Below, in pieces: positions 26,641 through 35,311 of a DNA stretch of 64,000 nt. Position numbers and translations under genes: made by a program. Source of the DNA: an uncultured Veillonellaceae bacterium (lineage in GTDB: Bacteria > Bacillota > Negativicutes > Selenomonadales > Selenomonadaceae). The notes below the pieces were generated by a model. The model had not been told where the DNA came from, ran no database searches, and worked only from the letters and a program-made list of their open reading frames with translations. Within the stretch, counting starts at the first letter, position 1. Each line of letters opens with the position of its first letter. Location: contig CACZZN010000012.1 in assembly GCA_902785705.1 (NCBI GenBank), forward strand, positions 1 through 64,000, given 5' to 3'.

Positions 26641-26669
26641 TTGCAAAAATTCGTTGGTTGTTGTATCAT
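26641..26669 (+). promoter_or_regulatory. Promoter within the 26448-26892 gap
   Basis: TTGCAA (26641-26646), exactly 17 bp, TATCAT (26664-26669) on the plus strand. It stands about 220 bp before the guanylate-kinase-like gene and upstream of a terminator-like hairpin. Confidence 0.5.
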
Positions 26670-26675
26670 AGTCCG

Positions 26676-26768
26676 TGGGGAGACGTATTGCAGTTACTTG
26701 CAATATGAGGCAGAAGGTATAGAGGCGGCAAAAGCGAGGGCGTTCGGTAGCTCTCGCTTTTGTGTTTC
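26676..26768 (+). ncRNA. Candidate small RNA between thrC and the GMK-like gene
   Basis: This 445-bp intergenic region has a promoter (26641-26669), a small stem TATTGCA/TGCAATA (26686-26707) and a terminator-like hairpin in which AAAAGCGAG pairs with CTCGCTTTT (about 26739-26764), followed by GTGTTT. The order promoter, stem, terminator without an ORF suggests a short RNA of about 90 nt or an attenuating leader for the downstream gene. It does not match an RNA family I know. The rest of the gap is AT-rich and shows no gene. Confidence 0.35.
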
Positions 26769-26892
26769 CATGGATTGTTCGGAGCTTCTTTGAAGAATAT
26801 GTGCACAATATATTCATAGCATTCTTTTTCAAAGTATGCTACAATGGTTCTCAGAAAGGTATCCGCTATCATCTCCAAGGAAGTGAACAAGC

Positions 26893-27477
26893 ATGGTCAA
26901 TCAGGTTTATGCCCTCGTAGGGCCCCACGCTGCCGGCAAGACCACAATGATTTCTCAGCTGATCTCCATGGGCATTAATTATGTACCTACCTATACGACG
27001 CGCAGGTACGGAAACCAGCAGCCCGCGAAGAAAGTCCTGTATCGCACCCTCAAGAAGGAGGAATTCATGGAGCAGGATTTTATCGTGAAGGTGCCCTATC
27101 AAGGCGAATATTACGGCTTGAAGAAGGACGAGCTGCTGACCTCGATCCATACGAGGAAGATCAGTCTGATCGTTTTGGATGCTGTGGGCATCAAGCAGTT
27201 GGACAAGCTTGTCAAGCAGAATCTCAGCACCATCTATCTGATGGTGGACTATGTGGCGCTCGTTGACCGCATGCTTCGCATGGGACATTCCAATGATGAG
27301 ATCAAATACTATCTGGAGTACGCGGAGAGCAACAAGGAATTCGACAGCTGGAAGATCACGGACTATGTGGTGAAGAATATCGGCAGGCCCCAGGCCACGC
27401 TGAACCAGATCCTTTCCATCATGGGGCTCACGATGCTGCTTTCGCCAAAGGAATTCGATGCCCTTGTAAAGAAATAA
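26893..27477 (+). CDS. Guanylate kinase-like protein
   Basis: 194 aa. The P-loop GPHAAGKTT (residues 10-18) and the following VPTYTTRR and GEYYGL segments match the guanylate kinase fold, where the latter bind GMP. The overall sequence is more divergent than a housekeeping Gmk, so this is probably a paralog with nucleoside-monophosphate kinase or regulatory activity. ATG 26893 follows AAGGAAGTG. A terminator at 27489-27519 separates it from the next gene. Confidence 0.75.
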   Translation: MVNQVYALVGPHAAGKTTMISQLISMGINYVPTYTTRRYGNQQPAKKVLYRTLKKEEFMEQDFIVKVPYQGEYYGLKKDELLTSIHTRKISLIVLDAVGIKQLDKLVKQNLSTIYLMVDYVALVDRMLRMGHSNDEIKYYLEYAESNKEFDSWKITDYVVKNIGRPQATLNQILSIMGLTMLLSPKEFDALVKK

Positions 27478-27488
27478 CAGATTTGAAG

Positions 27489-27519
27489 GCCTGGCAGACA
27501 TTGCGCTGCCAAGCTTTTT
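27489..27519 (+). terminator. Rho-independent terminator
   Basis: GCCTGGCAG pairs with CTGCCAAGC around an 8-nt loop and is followed by TTTTTG. It lies 12 bp after the GMK-like stop. Confidence 0.75.
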
Positions 27520-27559
27520 GTTTTGATTCGTCTTATTTTTATTGCCGGGAGGGAAGAAA

Positions 27560-28315
27560 ATGGCGGTACACGCACCGAGTGCACCGACGCCCCCGACACC
27601 GCCATCGGTCCCGAAAGTGACGCTGGGGGAGGGCGGCTCGACCACGCAGACCAATGGGCCGCACCCGAAGCAGGTGATGGACGAGGAGGCGCAGGCGAGG
27701 GCGTCGGTGGCCCAGGGGAACGGCAAGCTTTCCAGGACGACGACGGTTACGCCGGAGGAACAGCAGGAGCAAGAGCAGGCGCAACAGGAAAAACAGCAGA
27801 CCTCTGATGCAAAGCCGCAGGCGGAAACGCAATCGCGACCGGCGGATACGCAGACGGAACAGGTGCCGAATGCCATTCCCGGCATGTTGGAGGATCTGCC
27901 GCAGGAACGAAAAACGGATTTGTCCGCCCTTACGGCGGGGGAGGAAACGACACAGCCTCCGCTGCAGACAGGCGGACACGGAACGGCGTATTGGCTGTTC
28001 AGCGCGGCAGCCGTCATCCTTATGCTTGTGGTGATCGTGCAGACGGTTCGGAAGAAAAAAGGATCGCGCCCGCAAAAGACACCGGTGTCCGTGCAGACTT
28101 CCGGACAAACTGCGGAAGCAATCCTTCGGGCCATGGATGCGCAGGAGAAAGCCCCGCCCGTGGCAGCTGCGCCTGCGGTGGCAAGGCAGTACCAATCGGA
28201 AGCAGCGCGGGCAGCCCGGTCATCGCCACAGGAAGCGCCGAGGAAGGGACGCCCCGGGGGTGCGGGAAAAGGGAACGCGGATGAGGAAATTAAGCATTTT
28301 GAGGTGAGGGTCTGA
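27560..28315 (+). CDS. Single-pass membrane protein with Pro/Gln-rich ectodomain, unknown
   Basis: 251 aa. There is no signal peptide. Residues 1-140 are low-complexity, rich in Pro, Thr, Gln and Glu; one membrane helix (YWLFSAAAVILMLVVIV, about 143-159) is followed by KKK and a basic, Ala/Pro-rich tail. By the positive-inside rule the N-terminal part should be outside and the C-terminus cytoplasmic. I recognise no family. ATG 27560 follows GGGAGGGAAGAAA. It lies alone between a terminator and the serS promoter. Confidence 0.7.
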   Translation: MAVHAPSAPTPPTPPSVPKVTLGEGGSTTQTNGPHPKQVMDEEAQARASVAQGNGKLSRTTTVTPEEQQEQEQAQQEKQQTSDAKPQAETQSRPADTQTEQVPNAIPGMLEDLPQERKTDLSALTAGEETTQPPLQTGGHGTAYWLFSAAAVILMLVVIVQTVRKKKGSRPQKTPVSVQTSGQTAEAILRAMDAQEKAPPVAAAPAVARQYQSEAARAARSSPQEAPRKGRPGGAGKGNADEEIKHFEVRV

Positions 28316-28327
28316 ATTACAAAGTGT

Positions 28328-28356
28328 TTGAAAATTTGTGTGCAATCGCATATAAT
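28328..28356 (+). promoter_or_regulatory. Promoter of serS
   Basis: TTGAAA (28328-28333), 17 bp, TATAAT (28351-28356). The leader to the serS start is only about 60 nt and holds no T-box structure. Confidence 0.75.
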
Positions 28357-28420
28357 AGGTGAAGTGTGAAGTACATGCGTTGCGGGTGGACTGTGGCGCT
28401 TATTTTGGAGGTTTTGAGCA

Positions 28421-29698
28421 ATGCTGGATATGAAATTTGTCAGGGATCATCTGGATGATGTGCGGGAGATGCTGAAGAACCGCTGCAATCCTTTGGATCT
28501 GGGGGGCTTTGCAGAGCTGGAGAAGCGCCGCCGTGAAATCCTGAATGAGGTGGAGCAGCTGAAGGGGCAGAGGAACACGGTCTCGAAGCAGATCAGCGTC
28601 ATGAAGAAGAACAAAGAGAATACGGATGATATCGTCAAGGAGATGCGTGAGGTCGGCGAGAAGATCAGCGCGATGGATGCAGAGCTGAAGGCCGTGGAGG
28701 AGAAGCTCAGGGACGTGCTGCTGCATATCCCGAATATGCCGAAGGTGGATGTTCCTATCGGAAAGGACGATACGGAGAACCCGGAGGTACGCAAGTGGGG
28801 GACGCCAAGGGAGTTCTCCTTTGAGCCGAAGGCGCATTGGGAGCTGGGCGAGAAGCTGGATATCCTGGACGCGGATCGTGCAGCGAAGGTCACGGGGGCG
28901 CGCTTTACTTTCTACAAGGGGCTTGGCGCAAGGCTGGAGCGTGCCTGCATCAATTTCATGATGGATCTCCATGCGACGAAGCATGGCTACACGGAGATGC
29001 TGGCTCCCTACATCGTGAATCGGGACAGCATGATCGGCACGGGGCAGCTTCCGAAGTTTGCGGAAGACATGTTCAAGCTGGATGGCACGGATTATTATCT
29101 GGTGCCGACGGCGGAGGTGCCGACGACGAATTATCATCGGGATGAAATCCTGTCAGCGGAGCAGCTGCCGGAGTACTACAGCTGCTATACGGCCTGCTTC
29201 CGAGCAGAGGCGGGCAGCGCGGGGCGCGATACGCGCGGCCTTATCCGCCAGCACCAGTTCAACAAGGTGGAGCTCATCAAATTCGTGACGCCGGAGACTT
29301 CGTGGGAGGAACTGGAGAGCATGGTGGATGCGGCTGAGGATGTGCTCCGTGTGCTGGAGCTCCCGTATCATGTGGTGCAGCTCTGCACGGGCGATATGAG
29401 CTTTACCTCTGCGAAGACCTATGATATCGAGGTCTGGATGCCGAGCCAGGGCAAGTACCGCGAGATCTCGTCCTGCTCGAACTGCACGGACTATCAGGCG
29501 CGTCGCGCGAATATCAAGTTCCGCCGGGATGCGAAGTCCAAGCCGGAATTCGTGCATACGCTGAACGGCTCCGGCCTTGCGGTAGGACGCACGGTGGCCG
29601 CCATCCTGGAGAACTTCCAGCAGGAGGACGGTTCCGTTGTGGTGCCAAAGGCGCTCGTTCCCTATATGGGCGGCGTCGAAGTGATTCAACCCGCGTAA
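28421..29698 (+). CDS. serS: Seryl-tRNA synthetase
   Basis: 425 aa, the normal length. The N-terminal 110 residues form the long antiparallel coiled-coil arm that grips the tRNA-Ser variable loop. The class II catalytic core follows: [10 protein letters not shown], motif 2 around [16 protein letters not shown] and motif 3 around [16 protein letters not shown]. It charges tRNA-Ser (and tRNA-Sec where present) in the cytoplasm. ATG 28421 follows TTGGAGG. It has its own promoter. Confidence 0.98.
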   Translation: MLDMKFVRDHLDDVREMLKNRCNPLDLGGFAELEKRRREILNEVEQLKGQRNTVSKQISVMKKNKENTDDIVKEMREVGEKISAMDAELKAVEEKLRDVLLHIPNMPKVDVPIGKDDTENPEVRKWGTPREFSFEPKAHWELGEKLDILDADRAAKVTGARFTFYKGLGARLERACINFMMDLHATKHGYTEMLAPYIVNRDSMIGTGQLPKFAEDMFKLDGTDYYLVPTAEVPTTNYHRDEILSAEQLPEYYSCYTACFRAEAGSAGRDTRGLIRQHQFNKVELIKFVTPETSWEELESMVDAAEDVLRVLELPYHVVQLCTGDMSFTSAKTYDIEVWMPSQGKYREISSCSNCTDYQARRANIKFRRDAKSKPEFVHTLNGSGLAVGRTVAAILENFQQEDGSVVVPKALVPYMGGVEVIQPA

Positions 29699-29742
29699 GC
29701 GAAAATGATTGTAAATATCGTGGGCAACGAGGTATCGAACAT

Positions 29743-30873
29743 ATGGGAAATACACCGCCACGCGGCATTTATTGCTTGGCTCCGTTGAATGGATGGAATA
29801 ATCAGCAATTGACAAAAAATTGTGGAATCGTTCCGTATTTATTTCATAAGTTATATGGTTTTCACGCAGTGATGGTTGGAACAAAGCTAGGCGATTATCC
29901 GGATTTGGACACTTATGTGAAAGGGCTTCAGATGGATTTTTTGCCGGATGCTTCAGTGGAAACCGAAATTTCCTACATACAGTCGCATGCGAAGGACATG
30001 GATGTTTTGGTCTTGCACGGTGCGTATGATTTTTATTTCCCCATTGTGCAGTGTTATCGTGCATTGCGTCCGGATGGGAAAATTTATCTGGAGCTTGATA
30101 CAAATATTTACTGGGCTGATCGTATGGAATGGGACAGAGCGGCGTTTTTGGAATTCCTTCAGTGTTGCGACGTAGTTGGGGCGAGCTGTCGACGGATGCA
30201 GAAATATATCGGTCAAAAATGGCCGTGTGTGGTGGAGTATATCCCGAATGGGTTTTATGATTTTTCGCAGATGGATTTGTCTGTGGATTTCACGCAAAAG
30301 GAAAATATCATCTTGACGGTTGGCCGTATCGGTACGAAACAAAAAAATAATGAGTCGCTGCTGGAAGCTTTTGCAGAGGTTGCGATGGATATTCCCGATT
30401 GGCGCATCCGTTTAGTGGGTCCTGTGGAAAATACATTTTTTGAATATCTTCGCAGTTATGGATTGCAGTATCCAGATGTGATTCATCGGGTGGAATGTGT
30501 TGGATCGATTCAAGATAAAAAAAGGCTGATGTCAGAGTACCAACGGGCAAAGATTTTCGCGTTGACCTCACGGCTTGAGGGTGGGACGCCGAATGTAGTG
30601 GCGGAAGCTCTGTATGGAGGATGCTATATGCTGACATCCGAGATTGATGCATCCGAGGATATTACGGATCAAGGTCATTGCGGAGCAAGTTTTCCGATTG
30701 ATGGAAAAGAAGACTTAGCTCGTATTTTGCGGCGCATCTGCACGAGTGAGGATTGTTTGCAGAAAGGAGGGCAGCGTGCTGTTCGTTATGGAAGAGAAAC
30801 TTTTGATTTTTTGAAGATTGTCCAAAGGCTTTATTATTTGCTTTTTCAGGAGGCGCCTACATGGGGAAAATAG
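29743..30873 (+). CDS. GT4-type glycosyltransferase (AT-rich, probably acquired)
   Basis: 376 aa, GT-B fold. The N-terminal half carries the acceptor domain; the donor-binding half has NIILTVGRIGTKQKNNESLLEA (as two strands) and LTSRLEGGTPNVVAEAL with the E-x7-E pattern of GT4 enzymes. Donor and acceptor sugars are unknown. Base composition changes sharply at the start of the gene: this gene and the next are visibly AT-richer, with A/T third positions, than serS before and rubrerythrin after. It overlaps the following gene by 13 bp. ATG 29743 follows CGAGG at a slightly long spacing. Confidence 0.85.
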   Translation: MGNTPPRGIYCLAPLNGWNNQQLTKNCGIVPYLFHKLYGFHAVMVGTKLGDYPDLDTYVKGLQMDFLPDASVETEISYIQSHAKDMDVLVLHGAYDFYFPIVQCYRALRPDGKIYLELDTNIYWADRMEWDRAAFLEFLQCCDVVGASCRRMQKYIGQKWPCVVEYIPNGFYDFSQMDLSVDFTQKENIILTVGRIGTKQKNNESLLEAFAEVAMDIPDWRIRLVGPVENTFFEYLRSYGLQYPDVIHRVECVGSIQDKKRLMSEYQRAKIFALTSRLEGGTPNVVAEALYGGCYMLTSEIDASEDITDQGHCGASFPIDGKEDLARILRRICTSEDCLQKGGQRAVRYGRETFDFLKIVQRLYYLLFQEAPTWGK

Positions 30874-31892
30874 TACTTCACGGGAGTAGAGTTCGGTTTT
30901 TCCATGATGACGGTCATATGGAGACATTGTTGGATTTATGGGATTTATATGCAAATAGCAGCAATGTTGCGATGCATATGGAAGAGGAGAGCGAAGGAAA
31001 GGAAAGCATAAGCTATCCTTTTGCAGAGCTTATGCTTCCTTTGTTGGGGCTAAATCAGAAAACAGGAAAAAAAGCCCTTGGTGACAATATTTTTTTCGGT
31101 GCAGCGAAACTGTTTCTCAGAAAGCATCAAGCCTATCAAATGCTCGTGATTGGGGAGATTCCGTGGGAAACGGCAGACTATTTTGGCATGGTAATGCGAG
31201 TGTTTCATAAAAAGAGTTGCCTTTACTGGATGAAGAGGAATCATGAACGGTCAAGTACGAATTTTGTCAGTATGATGATGCCGTACGAACATCTGCTTTT
31301 GCCTCAAAATTTTTTTCAGCATGTTTTTATCGGCGACTTGGGGGAGTTGGGATTTAGCGATTTTCGCAAATTTTTTGACCAGTTGATTTTATCAATGAAA
31401 GTATATGGACAGGTTACAGCTGTGTGTTCTTCTCAACTGGAACGATATCTTTCCATCAGAAACATCGAAGGAAAAAATTATAACCTAGAAAAAACATATG
31501 TGATATTCACCGTATCCAAAGAGTTGCAGATGGCATTACATGAAGATACTATTGAATTCGCTGTTGGAACGATTTTTGATACGGTGTGCGAAAAAGTGCA
31601 CACGATCAAGGAGGTGATGATGGAACGATTATCCGAGGACTATGATATTGTTGTCCAAGGAGCAAAAGAAATTGAGGAGTTGCTGTTAGCAATATACTCT
31701 TTCTTGGAGAGTCAGGAGATTAAATATATTGTGAATCGTTGGAAGGAGGCTTTGATTCAGTACAGATTACAGCTTGGCAACAAGACGGATATCCAGATTT
31801 GGTATGATCGGCTGTACCATGAATTAGAGAAAGAGCCGATGAGTGTTTATCATCTTGCCATACGGAAAAAAAGTGCCTTTTCATTCGGATAG
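30861..31892 (+). CDS. Unknown protein paired with the GT4 glycosyltransferase
   Basis: 343 aa, soluble, no signal peptide or membrane helix. I recognise no motif. The fold looks alpha/beta, with an [10 protein letters not shown] segment in the middle and a helical C-terminus. The gene overlaps the glycosyltransferase by 13 bp and has an AGGAGG ribosome site inside it, so both were likely acquired and work together. Base composition is AT-rich like its partner. It ends just before a family 2 hairpin repeat at 31898. Confidence 0.75.
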   Translation: MGKIVLHGSRVRFFHDDGHMETLLDLWDLYANSSNVAMHMEEESEGKESISYPFAELMLPLLGLNQKTGKKALGDNIFFGAAKLFLRKHQAYQMLVIGEIPWETADYFGMVMRVFHKKSCLYWMKRNHERSSTNFVSMMMPYEHLLLPQNFFQHVFIGDLGELGFSDFRKFFDQLILSMKVYGQVTAVCSSQLERYLSIRNIEGKNYNLEKTYVIFTVSKELQMALHEDTIEFAVGTIFDTVCEKVHTIKEVMMERLSEDYDIVVQGAKEIEELLLAIYSFLESQEIKYIVNRWKEALIQYRLQLGNKTDIQIWYDRLYHELEKEPMSVYHLAIRKKSAFSFG

Positions 31893-31897
31893 GTGTA

Positions 31898-31935
31898 GTG
31901 CGAAACAGTGTTTTGCGCGAAGTTTGCTATGTACA
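31898..31935 (+). repeat. Partial family 2 hairpin repeat in the rubrerythrin leader
   Basis: GTGCGAAAC (31898-31906) pairs with GTTTTGCGC (31910-31918) around AGT. It corresponds to the last hairpin of the 17282 unit, but two pairs have become G-U. The following AGTTTGCTATGTACAAGG also matches that unit's AGTTTGTTATGAATTAAGG. Confidence 0.65.
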
Positions 31936-31948
31936 AGGAGGAATTTTG

Positions 31949-32482
31949 ATGGAGCTGAAGGGTTCACAAACGGAGAAAAATCTTTGGGCGGCGTTTGCCG
32001 GGGAGTCTCAGGCGCGCAATAAGTACAGCTACTACGCGTCCAAGGCGAAGAAGGATGGCTATGTGCAGATTGCCAATATCTTTACGGAGACCGCTGACAA
32101 TGAGAAGGAGCATGCAAAGATCTGGTTCAAGCTGGTGGAGGGCATCGGCGACACGAAGGACAATCTGAAGGCTGCCGCAGCAGGCGAGAACGAGGAGTGG
32201 ACTTCGATGTATCCGGGCTTTGCGAAGACCGCGCGCGAAGAGGGCTTTACGAAGATCGCGGCGCTCTTTGAGGCTGTGGCGAAGATCGAAAAGGAGCATG
32301 AGGAGCGCTATAAGCTGCTCTTGACCAATATCGAGGAGGACAGGGTATTCAAGAAGGGCGAGAAGATCATCTGGCAGTGCCTGAACTGCGGCTACGTCTG
32401 CGAGGCGGAAAATGCTCCCGAGGTATGTCCGGTTTGCGCCCATCCGCAGTCCTATTTCCAGCAGGTCGCGAAGAATTACTGA
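31949..32482 (+). CDS. Rubrerythrin
   Basis: 177 aa. The four-helix diiron domain carries [23 protein letters not shown] and [13 protein letters not shown] with the Glu/His ligands. The C-terminal rubredoxin domain (about 145-177) has CLNCG and CPVC knuckles. It reduces hydrogen peroxide in the cytoplasm of anaerobes, using electrons passed to the rubredoxin iron. ATG 31949 follows AAGGAGG. It is monocistronic, with a strong terminator at 32503-32549. Confidence 0.97.
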   Translation: MELKGSQTEKNLWAAFAGESQARNKYSYYASKAKKDGYVQIANIFTETADNEKEHAKIWFKLVEGIGDTKDNLKAAAAGENEEWTSMYPGFAKTAREEGFTKIAALFEAVAKIEKEHEERYKLLLTNIEEDRVFKKGEKIIWQCLNCGYVCEAENAPEVCPVCAHPQSYFQQVAKNY

Positions 32483-32502
32483 TTGACCTGACGAAAAACA
32501 AA

Positions 32503-32549
32503 ACAGGGAGAATGGTACCTTTTGTGTGCCACTCTCCCCGTTTTTTTTT
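32503..32549 (+). terminator. Terminator after rubrerythrin
   Basis: CAGGGAGA and TCTCCCCG close a long imperfect stem with an inner GGTA/TGCC pairing, followed by nine T (32541-32549). Confidence 0.8.
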
Positions 32550-32750
32550 CTAACGGTTCCTTTTCGATTGATTCCACAAATCCAGTCAAAAACAAAAAAA
32601 TCGGGCATTCATCCCGGTTTTCTCCCACTTTCTGCAAAATGCTCGATTGCCGTCCTGCCCCGGAAGGATTTCCCCGTCCCACGGCGAAATTCTACAGGGA
32701 GACTCGGTTTTGCCGTGAAACTTTAGTATTGCTGGATTGGAGGGACTGCC

Positions 32751-33089
32751 GTGGAGTTCAAAGAGTTGAAACTTGAGATATTCATTCCGGAATCCCATCT
32801 GCCCGTTTTGCGCTCGGTACTCCAATCAGTCGGAGCCGGTCGCCTCGGGAATTACGATTCCTGCTTGGCCTGCAGCAAGGTGGTGGGTTCGTGGCGACCA
32901 CTCCGCGGAAGCCATCCTTACTTGGGGACGGAAGGTGAAGTGAGCGAGGCAGAGGAAATCAAGGTGGAGGTCAATATCCGTGCAGGAGATCTGGAGCGGA
33001 CGTTGAATGCTGTATACGAGGCTCACCCCTACGAGGAGCCGCTGGTAAATGTGATTCCGATTCTCAACAGAAAGAAGGCGCAGAGATGA
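32751..33089 (+). CDS. Stand-alone CutA/YqfO-insert-like domain protein
   Basis: 112 aa. It matches the small ferredoxin-like domain inserted in NIF3/YqfO proteins: VPV-type first strand (EIFIPESHLPVLRSVL), GAGRLGNYDSC, GSWRPLRGSHPYLG, and the closing AHPYEEPLVNVIPI. It is related to CutA1 and may form trimers that bind metal or a small ligand. No NIF3 catalytic part is attached. The start is GTG 32751 after TTGGAGGG. The stop overlaps the next start by ATGA. Confidence 0.85.
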   Translation: MEFKELKLEIFIPESHLPVLRSVLQSVGAGRLGNYDSCLACSKVVGSWRPLRGSHPYLGTEGEVSEAEEIKVEVNIRAGDLERTLNAVYEAHPYEEPLVNVIPILNRKKAQR

Positions 33090-33445
33090 GCAAACCGATT
33101 TTCGTATGCTATCCCCGTTGTACCACTTGCAAGAAAGCAGAAAAGTGGCTCGCCGACCACGGTACAGCCGTGACGGTGCGGGACATCAAGGAGAACCATC
33201 CCACCGAACAGGAACTCCGCTCTTGGCATGAAAAGAGCGGCTTGCCACTCAAAAGATTTTTCAATACAAGTGGGCAGAAGTACAGGGAACTGGAGCTTAA
33301 GGAAAAACTGCCCACCATGAGCGAGGATGAGCAGTATGCACTCCTTGCCACGGACGGTACGCTCGTAAAGCGTCCCTTGCTCGTTGATGAGGATAAAGTT
33401 CTCGTGGGATTCAAGGAAAAGGAATGGCAGGAGAAGTTGGGGTAG
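33086..33445 (+). CDS. ArsC/Spx-family thioredoxin-fold protein
   Basis: 119 aa. The CxxC motif CTTC (YPRCTTCKKAEKWL), the VRDIKENHPTEQEL segment and the RPLLVDEDKVLVGF end are those of the Spx/MgsR/YffB branch of the ArsC fold. It is probably a thiol oxidoreductase or an RNA-polymerase-binding regulator; true arsenate reduction is not established. It overlaps the upstream gene by 4 bp. Its last codons abut a DUF4143 remnant, see 33442-33753. Confidence 0.88.
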   Translation: MSKPIFVCYPRCTTCKKAEKWLADHGTAVTVRDIKENHPTEQELRSWHEKSGLPLKRFFNTSGQKYRELELKEKLPTMSEDEQYALLATDGTLVKRPLLVDEDKVLVGFKEKEWQEKLG

Positions 33446-33753
33446 CGAGAGATTTGTCGATTTACGCCCAGACTTTTGGGGCAAAGCTTTTTCACTATCA
33501 GGATTATCGCAATCGGGAAATAGATGCGGTGATAGAGCTGGAGAATGGGGATTGGTGTGCCTTTGAGGTAAAGTTGGGAGCGAACCAAATCGATGCGGCA
33601 GCGGCCGGTCTCCTTAAGATACGCAATCAAATAGCTGCAGAGGAGGGCGGCAAGCCGCCTAAAGTTTTGTGCGTGATATGCGGCCTTTCGAATGCAGCCT
33701 ATCAAAGGGAGGATGGCGTGTTCGTGGTGCCTATCAGCGCATTGCGGAACTAG
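33442..33753 (+). pseudogene. 3' remnant of a DUF4143-type AAA+ ATPase gene
   Basis: Reading from VARDLSIYAQTFG to VPISALRN, the frame encodes the last 100 or so residues of a DUF4143 protein: YRNREIDAVIELENG then FEVKLGANQID (the PD-(D/E)xK-like core), LCVICG and YQREDGVFVVPI. The ATPase part is missing and the frame begins inside the end of the ArsC-like gene, so a deletion or recombination has joined the two. A short reading from ATG 33424 is possible but has no ribosome site. Confidence 0.75.
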
Positions 33754-33924
33754 CGGCAGCGGCTTCCTCAGGTCCATTGAAAACAACCTGCTCATGTGGT
33801 ATATTTTCTCTCAAGCGACAGGTGGTAAGCATTCAGTGTAGGGTGATGATGGTGAACACTTCAGGAACGGCGGCTGCCTTTGTCGAATGTCACGATGTCA
33901 TATGGTATACGAGGAGGGGTAAGT

Positions 33925-34320
33925 TTGGAGATTCGTGATACACATTGTTTTGCCTGCGGTAAGGAGAATCCGATTGGACTGAAGCTGGATTTTTCCTTTC
34001 AAGGCGGGAAATATGTAGCGGTAAAAAAGTTGTCCAGAGACTATCAGGGATATGACGGCATCGTGCACGGCGGTATTTTAACGACGATGATGGACGAGGC
34101 CATGGCCGGTTATCTCAATAAGGAGCTGGGGCAGAAAGCCGTTACGGCACGTTTGGATGTCAGATACCGCAAGCCTGCGCCTGTCGGGGAGGAACTTACC
34201 GTCACCAGCTGGGAAGAGTCTCGCAAGGGCAATTTTGTCAGCATGAAAGCAACCGTTGCATTGCCTGATGGTACGATCACTACGGAAGCTGCCGGAAAAA
34301 TGGCCATTGTCGAAGGCTAG
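33925..34320 (+). CDS. PaaI-type hotdog-fold thioesterase
   Basis: 131 aa. FACGKENPIGLKL at the N-terminus, the hotdog helix GYDGIVHGGILTTMMDEAM and the RLDVRYRKPAPVGEEL strand are typical of the PaaI/4HBT acyl-CoA thioesterases. It probably hydrolyses an aromatic or short-chain acyl-CoA in the cytoplasm. TTG 33925 is chosen because GAGGAGGGG is 5 bp upstream; longer in-frame starts overlap this site. No operon partner is evident. Confidence 0.85.
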   Translation: MEIRDTHCFACGKENPIGLKLDFSFQGGKYVAVKKLSRDYQGYDGIVHGGILTTMMDEAMAGYLNKELGQKAVTARLDVRYRKPAPVGEELTVTSWEESRKGNFVSMKATVALPDGTITTEAAGKMAIVEG

Positions 34321-34369
34321 TGTCCCGACTGGGCTTTGCAAAGGGAATCAGGGCGTAGTCTGCTCCGGC

Positions 34370-35098
34370 TCATGAGGTTTCCATGTATCTCATCGCCTCC
34401 GCCTTGGCCAATGCGTCGCATCGCTCGTTGTACTTCACGCCAACATGGCCTTTGACCCATTGGAACCGCACCTTGCGCGTCCGGAACAGTGCATCGAGCT
34501 GAAGCCAGAGGTCTTTGTTCAGCACGTCTGTTCCCTTGGCGGTTTTCCAGCCGTTGCGCTTCCAGTTCGTGATCCAATGCTTCGTGAAGGCATTTTTCAT
34601 GTACTGGCTGTCCGTGTAGAGCAGTGCGGAGGTGCCTTCCTCGATGGCGGAGAGGGCTTCGATCGCTGCGGAAAGCTCCATGCGGTTATTGGTGGTGGAA
34701 GGGCTCCCCGCGTGCAGCTCCGTCGTTTCCCTTGTGGACTGCTTCAGCAGGACGGCGGCCCAGCCCCCGGGACCATTGGGATTCCGCAGGCACGAACCGT
34801 CCGTGTAGATGATATAGTCGACGTTTTCTTTCTCATCCGCCGCGGGCGGATCTGCGAAGGAAAACGTTTCTTTTTTTGCGCGCACTGCGGGAGCTGCTGA
34901 TTTGTTTTTTCGACTTGCGGCGGATGCGTTTTTCTCCGTGGACGGGCTGCCCATGCCGAGCCAGGCGAGCGCTTCGCTCATTTCCGGGAAGCCTTTGAAC
35001 TTCGCGCCTGCGAATCCCTTGACCTGTGCTTCGCATTCTTCCCATGTGGAGAAAATTCCGGTTTTCCGCCCGATCCGGACGGCATATACTTTTTTCAT
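34370..35098 (-). CDS. rnhA: Ribonuclease HI with N-terminal viroplasmin-like domain
   Basis: 242 aa. Residues 1-50 (KKVYAVRIGRKTGIFSTW and GFPEMSEALAWL) are the caulimovirus VI/viroplasmin-type domain that binds RNA-DNA hybrids, as in eukaryotic RNase H1 and some bacterial enzymes. A charged linker leads to RNase HI with the four catalytic acids in YTDGSCLRNPNG, NNRMELSAAIEAL, LLYTDSQYM and NERCDALAK. It removes RNA from RNA-DNA hybrids. It is convergent with the thioesterase gene and divergent from mlaE. Confidence 0.95.
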   Translation of the reverse strand: MKKVYAVRIGRKTGIFSTWEECEAQVKGFAGAKFKGFPEMSEALAWLGMGSPSTEKNASAASRKNKSAAPAVRAKKETFSFADPPAADEKENVDYIIYTDGSCLRNPNGPGGWAAVLLKQSTRETTELHAGSPSTTNNRMELSAAIEALSAIEEGTSALLYTDSQYMKNAFTKHWITNWKRNGWKTAKGTDVLNKDLWLQLDALFRTRKVRFQWVKGHVGVKYNERCDALAKAEAMRYMETS

Positions 35099-35225
35099 GC
35101 TGTCAGCTCCTCGAAAATGATGGAATCATTTTTCCACATTATATAATACGAGGTTCCAAAAGAAAAGGGAGAGACAGTTTTATGAAATTTTAATGAAAAA
35201 AACGCAGAAATTTACCAAATATGTC

Positions 35226-35254
35226 TTTACTATCGCCGCCGAACTTGCTAAAAT
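35226..35254 (+). promoter_or_regulatory. Probable promoter of the mla operon
   Basis: TTTACT (35226-35231), 17 bp, TAAAAT (35249-35254), about 50 bp before the mlaE ribosome site. Confidence 0.55.
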
Positions 35255-35311
35255 CGTAGGGTAGGCTTGGTGCACTGTTGCATCGGCAGCGCACAGAAGG
35301 GAGGGGCGGCT

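Noticed and set aside
28316-28420. T-box leader of serS
   Set aside because: The leader is only about 60 nt long and lacks the T-box core and antiterminator.
32596-32622. Hairpin with T-run on the minus strand (CCGGGATGAATGCCCG then T's)
   Set aside because: It looks like a minus-strand terminator, but no minus-strand gene ends here; it may be chance or an antisense signal and was not listed.
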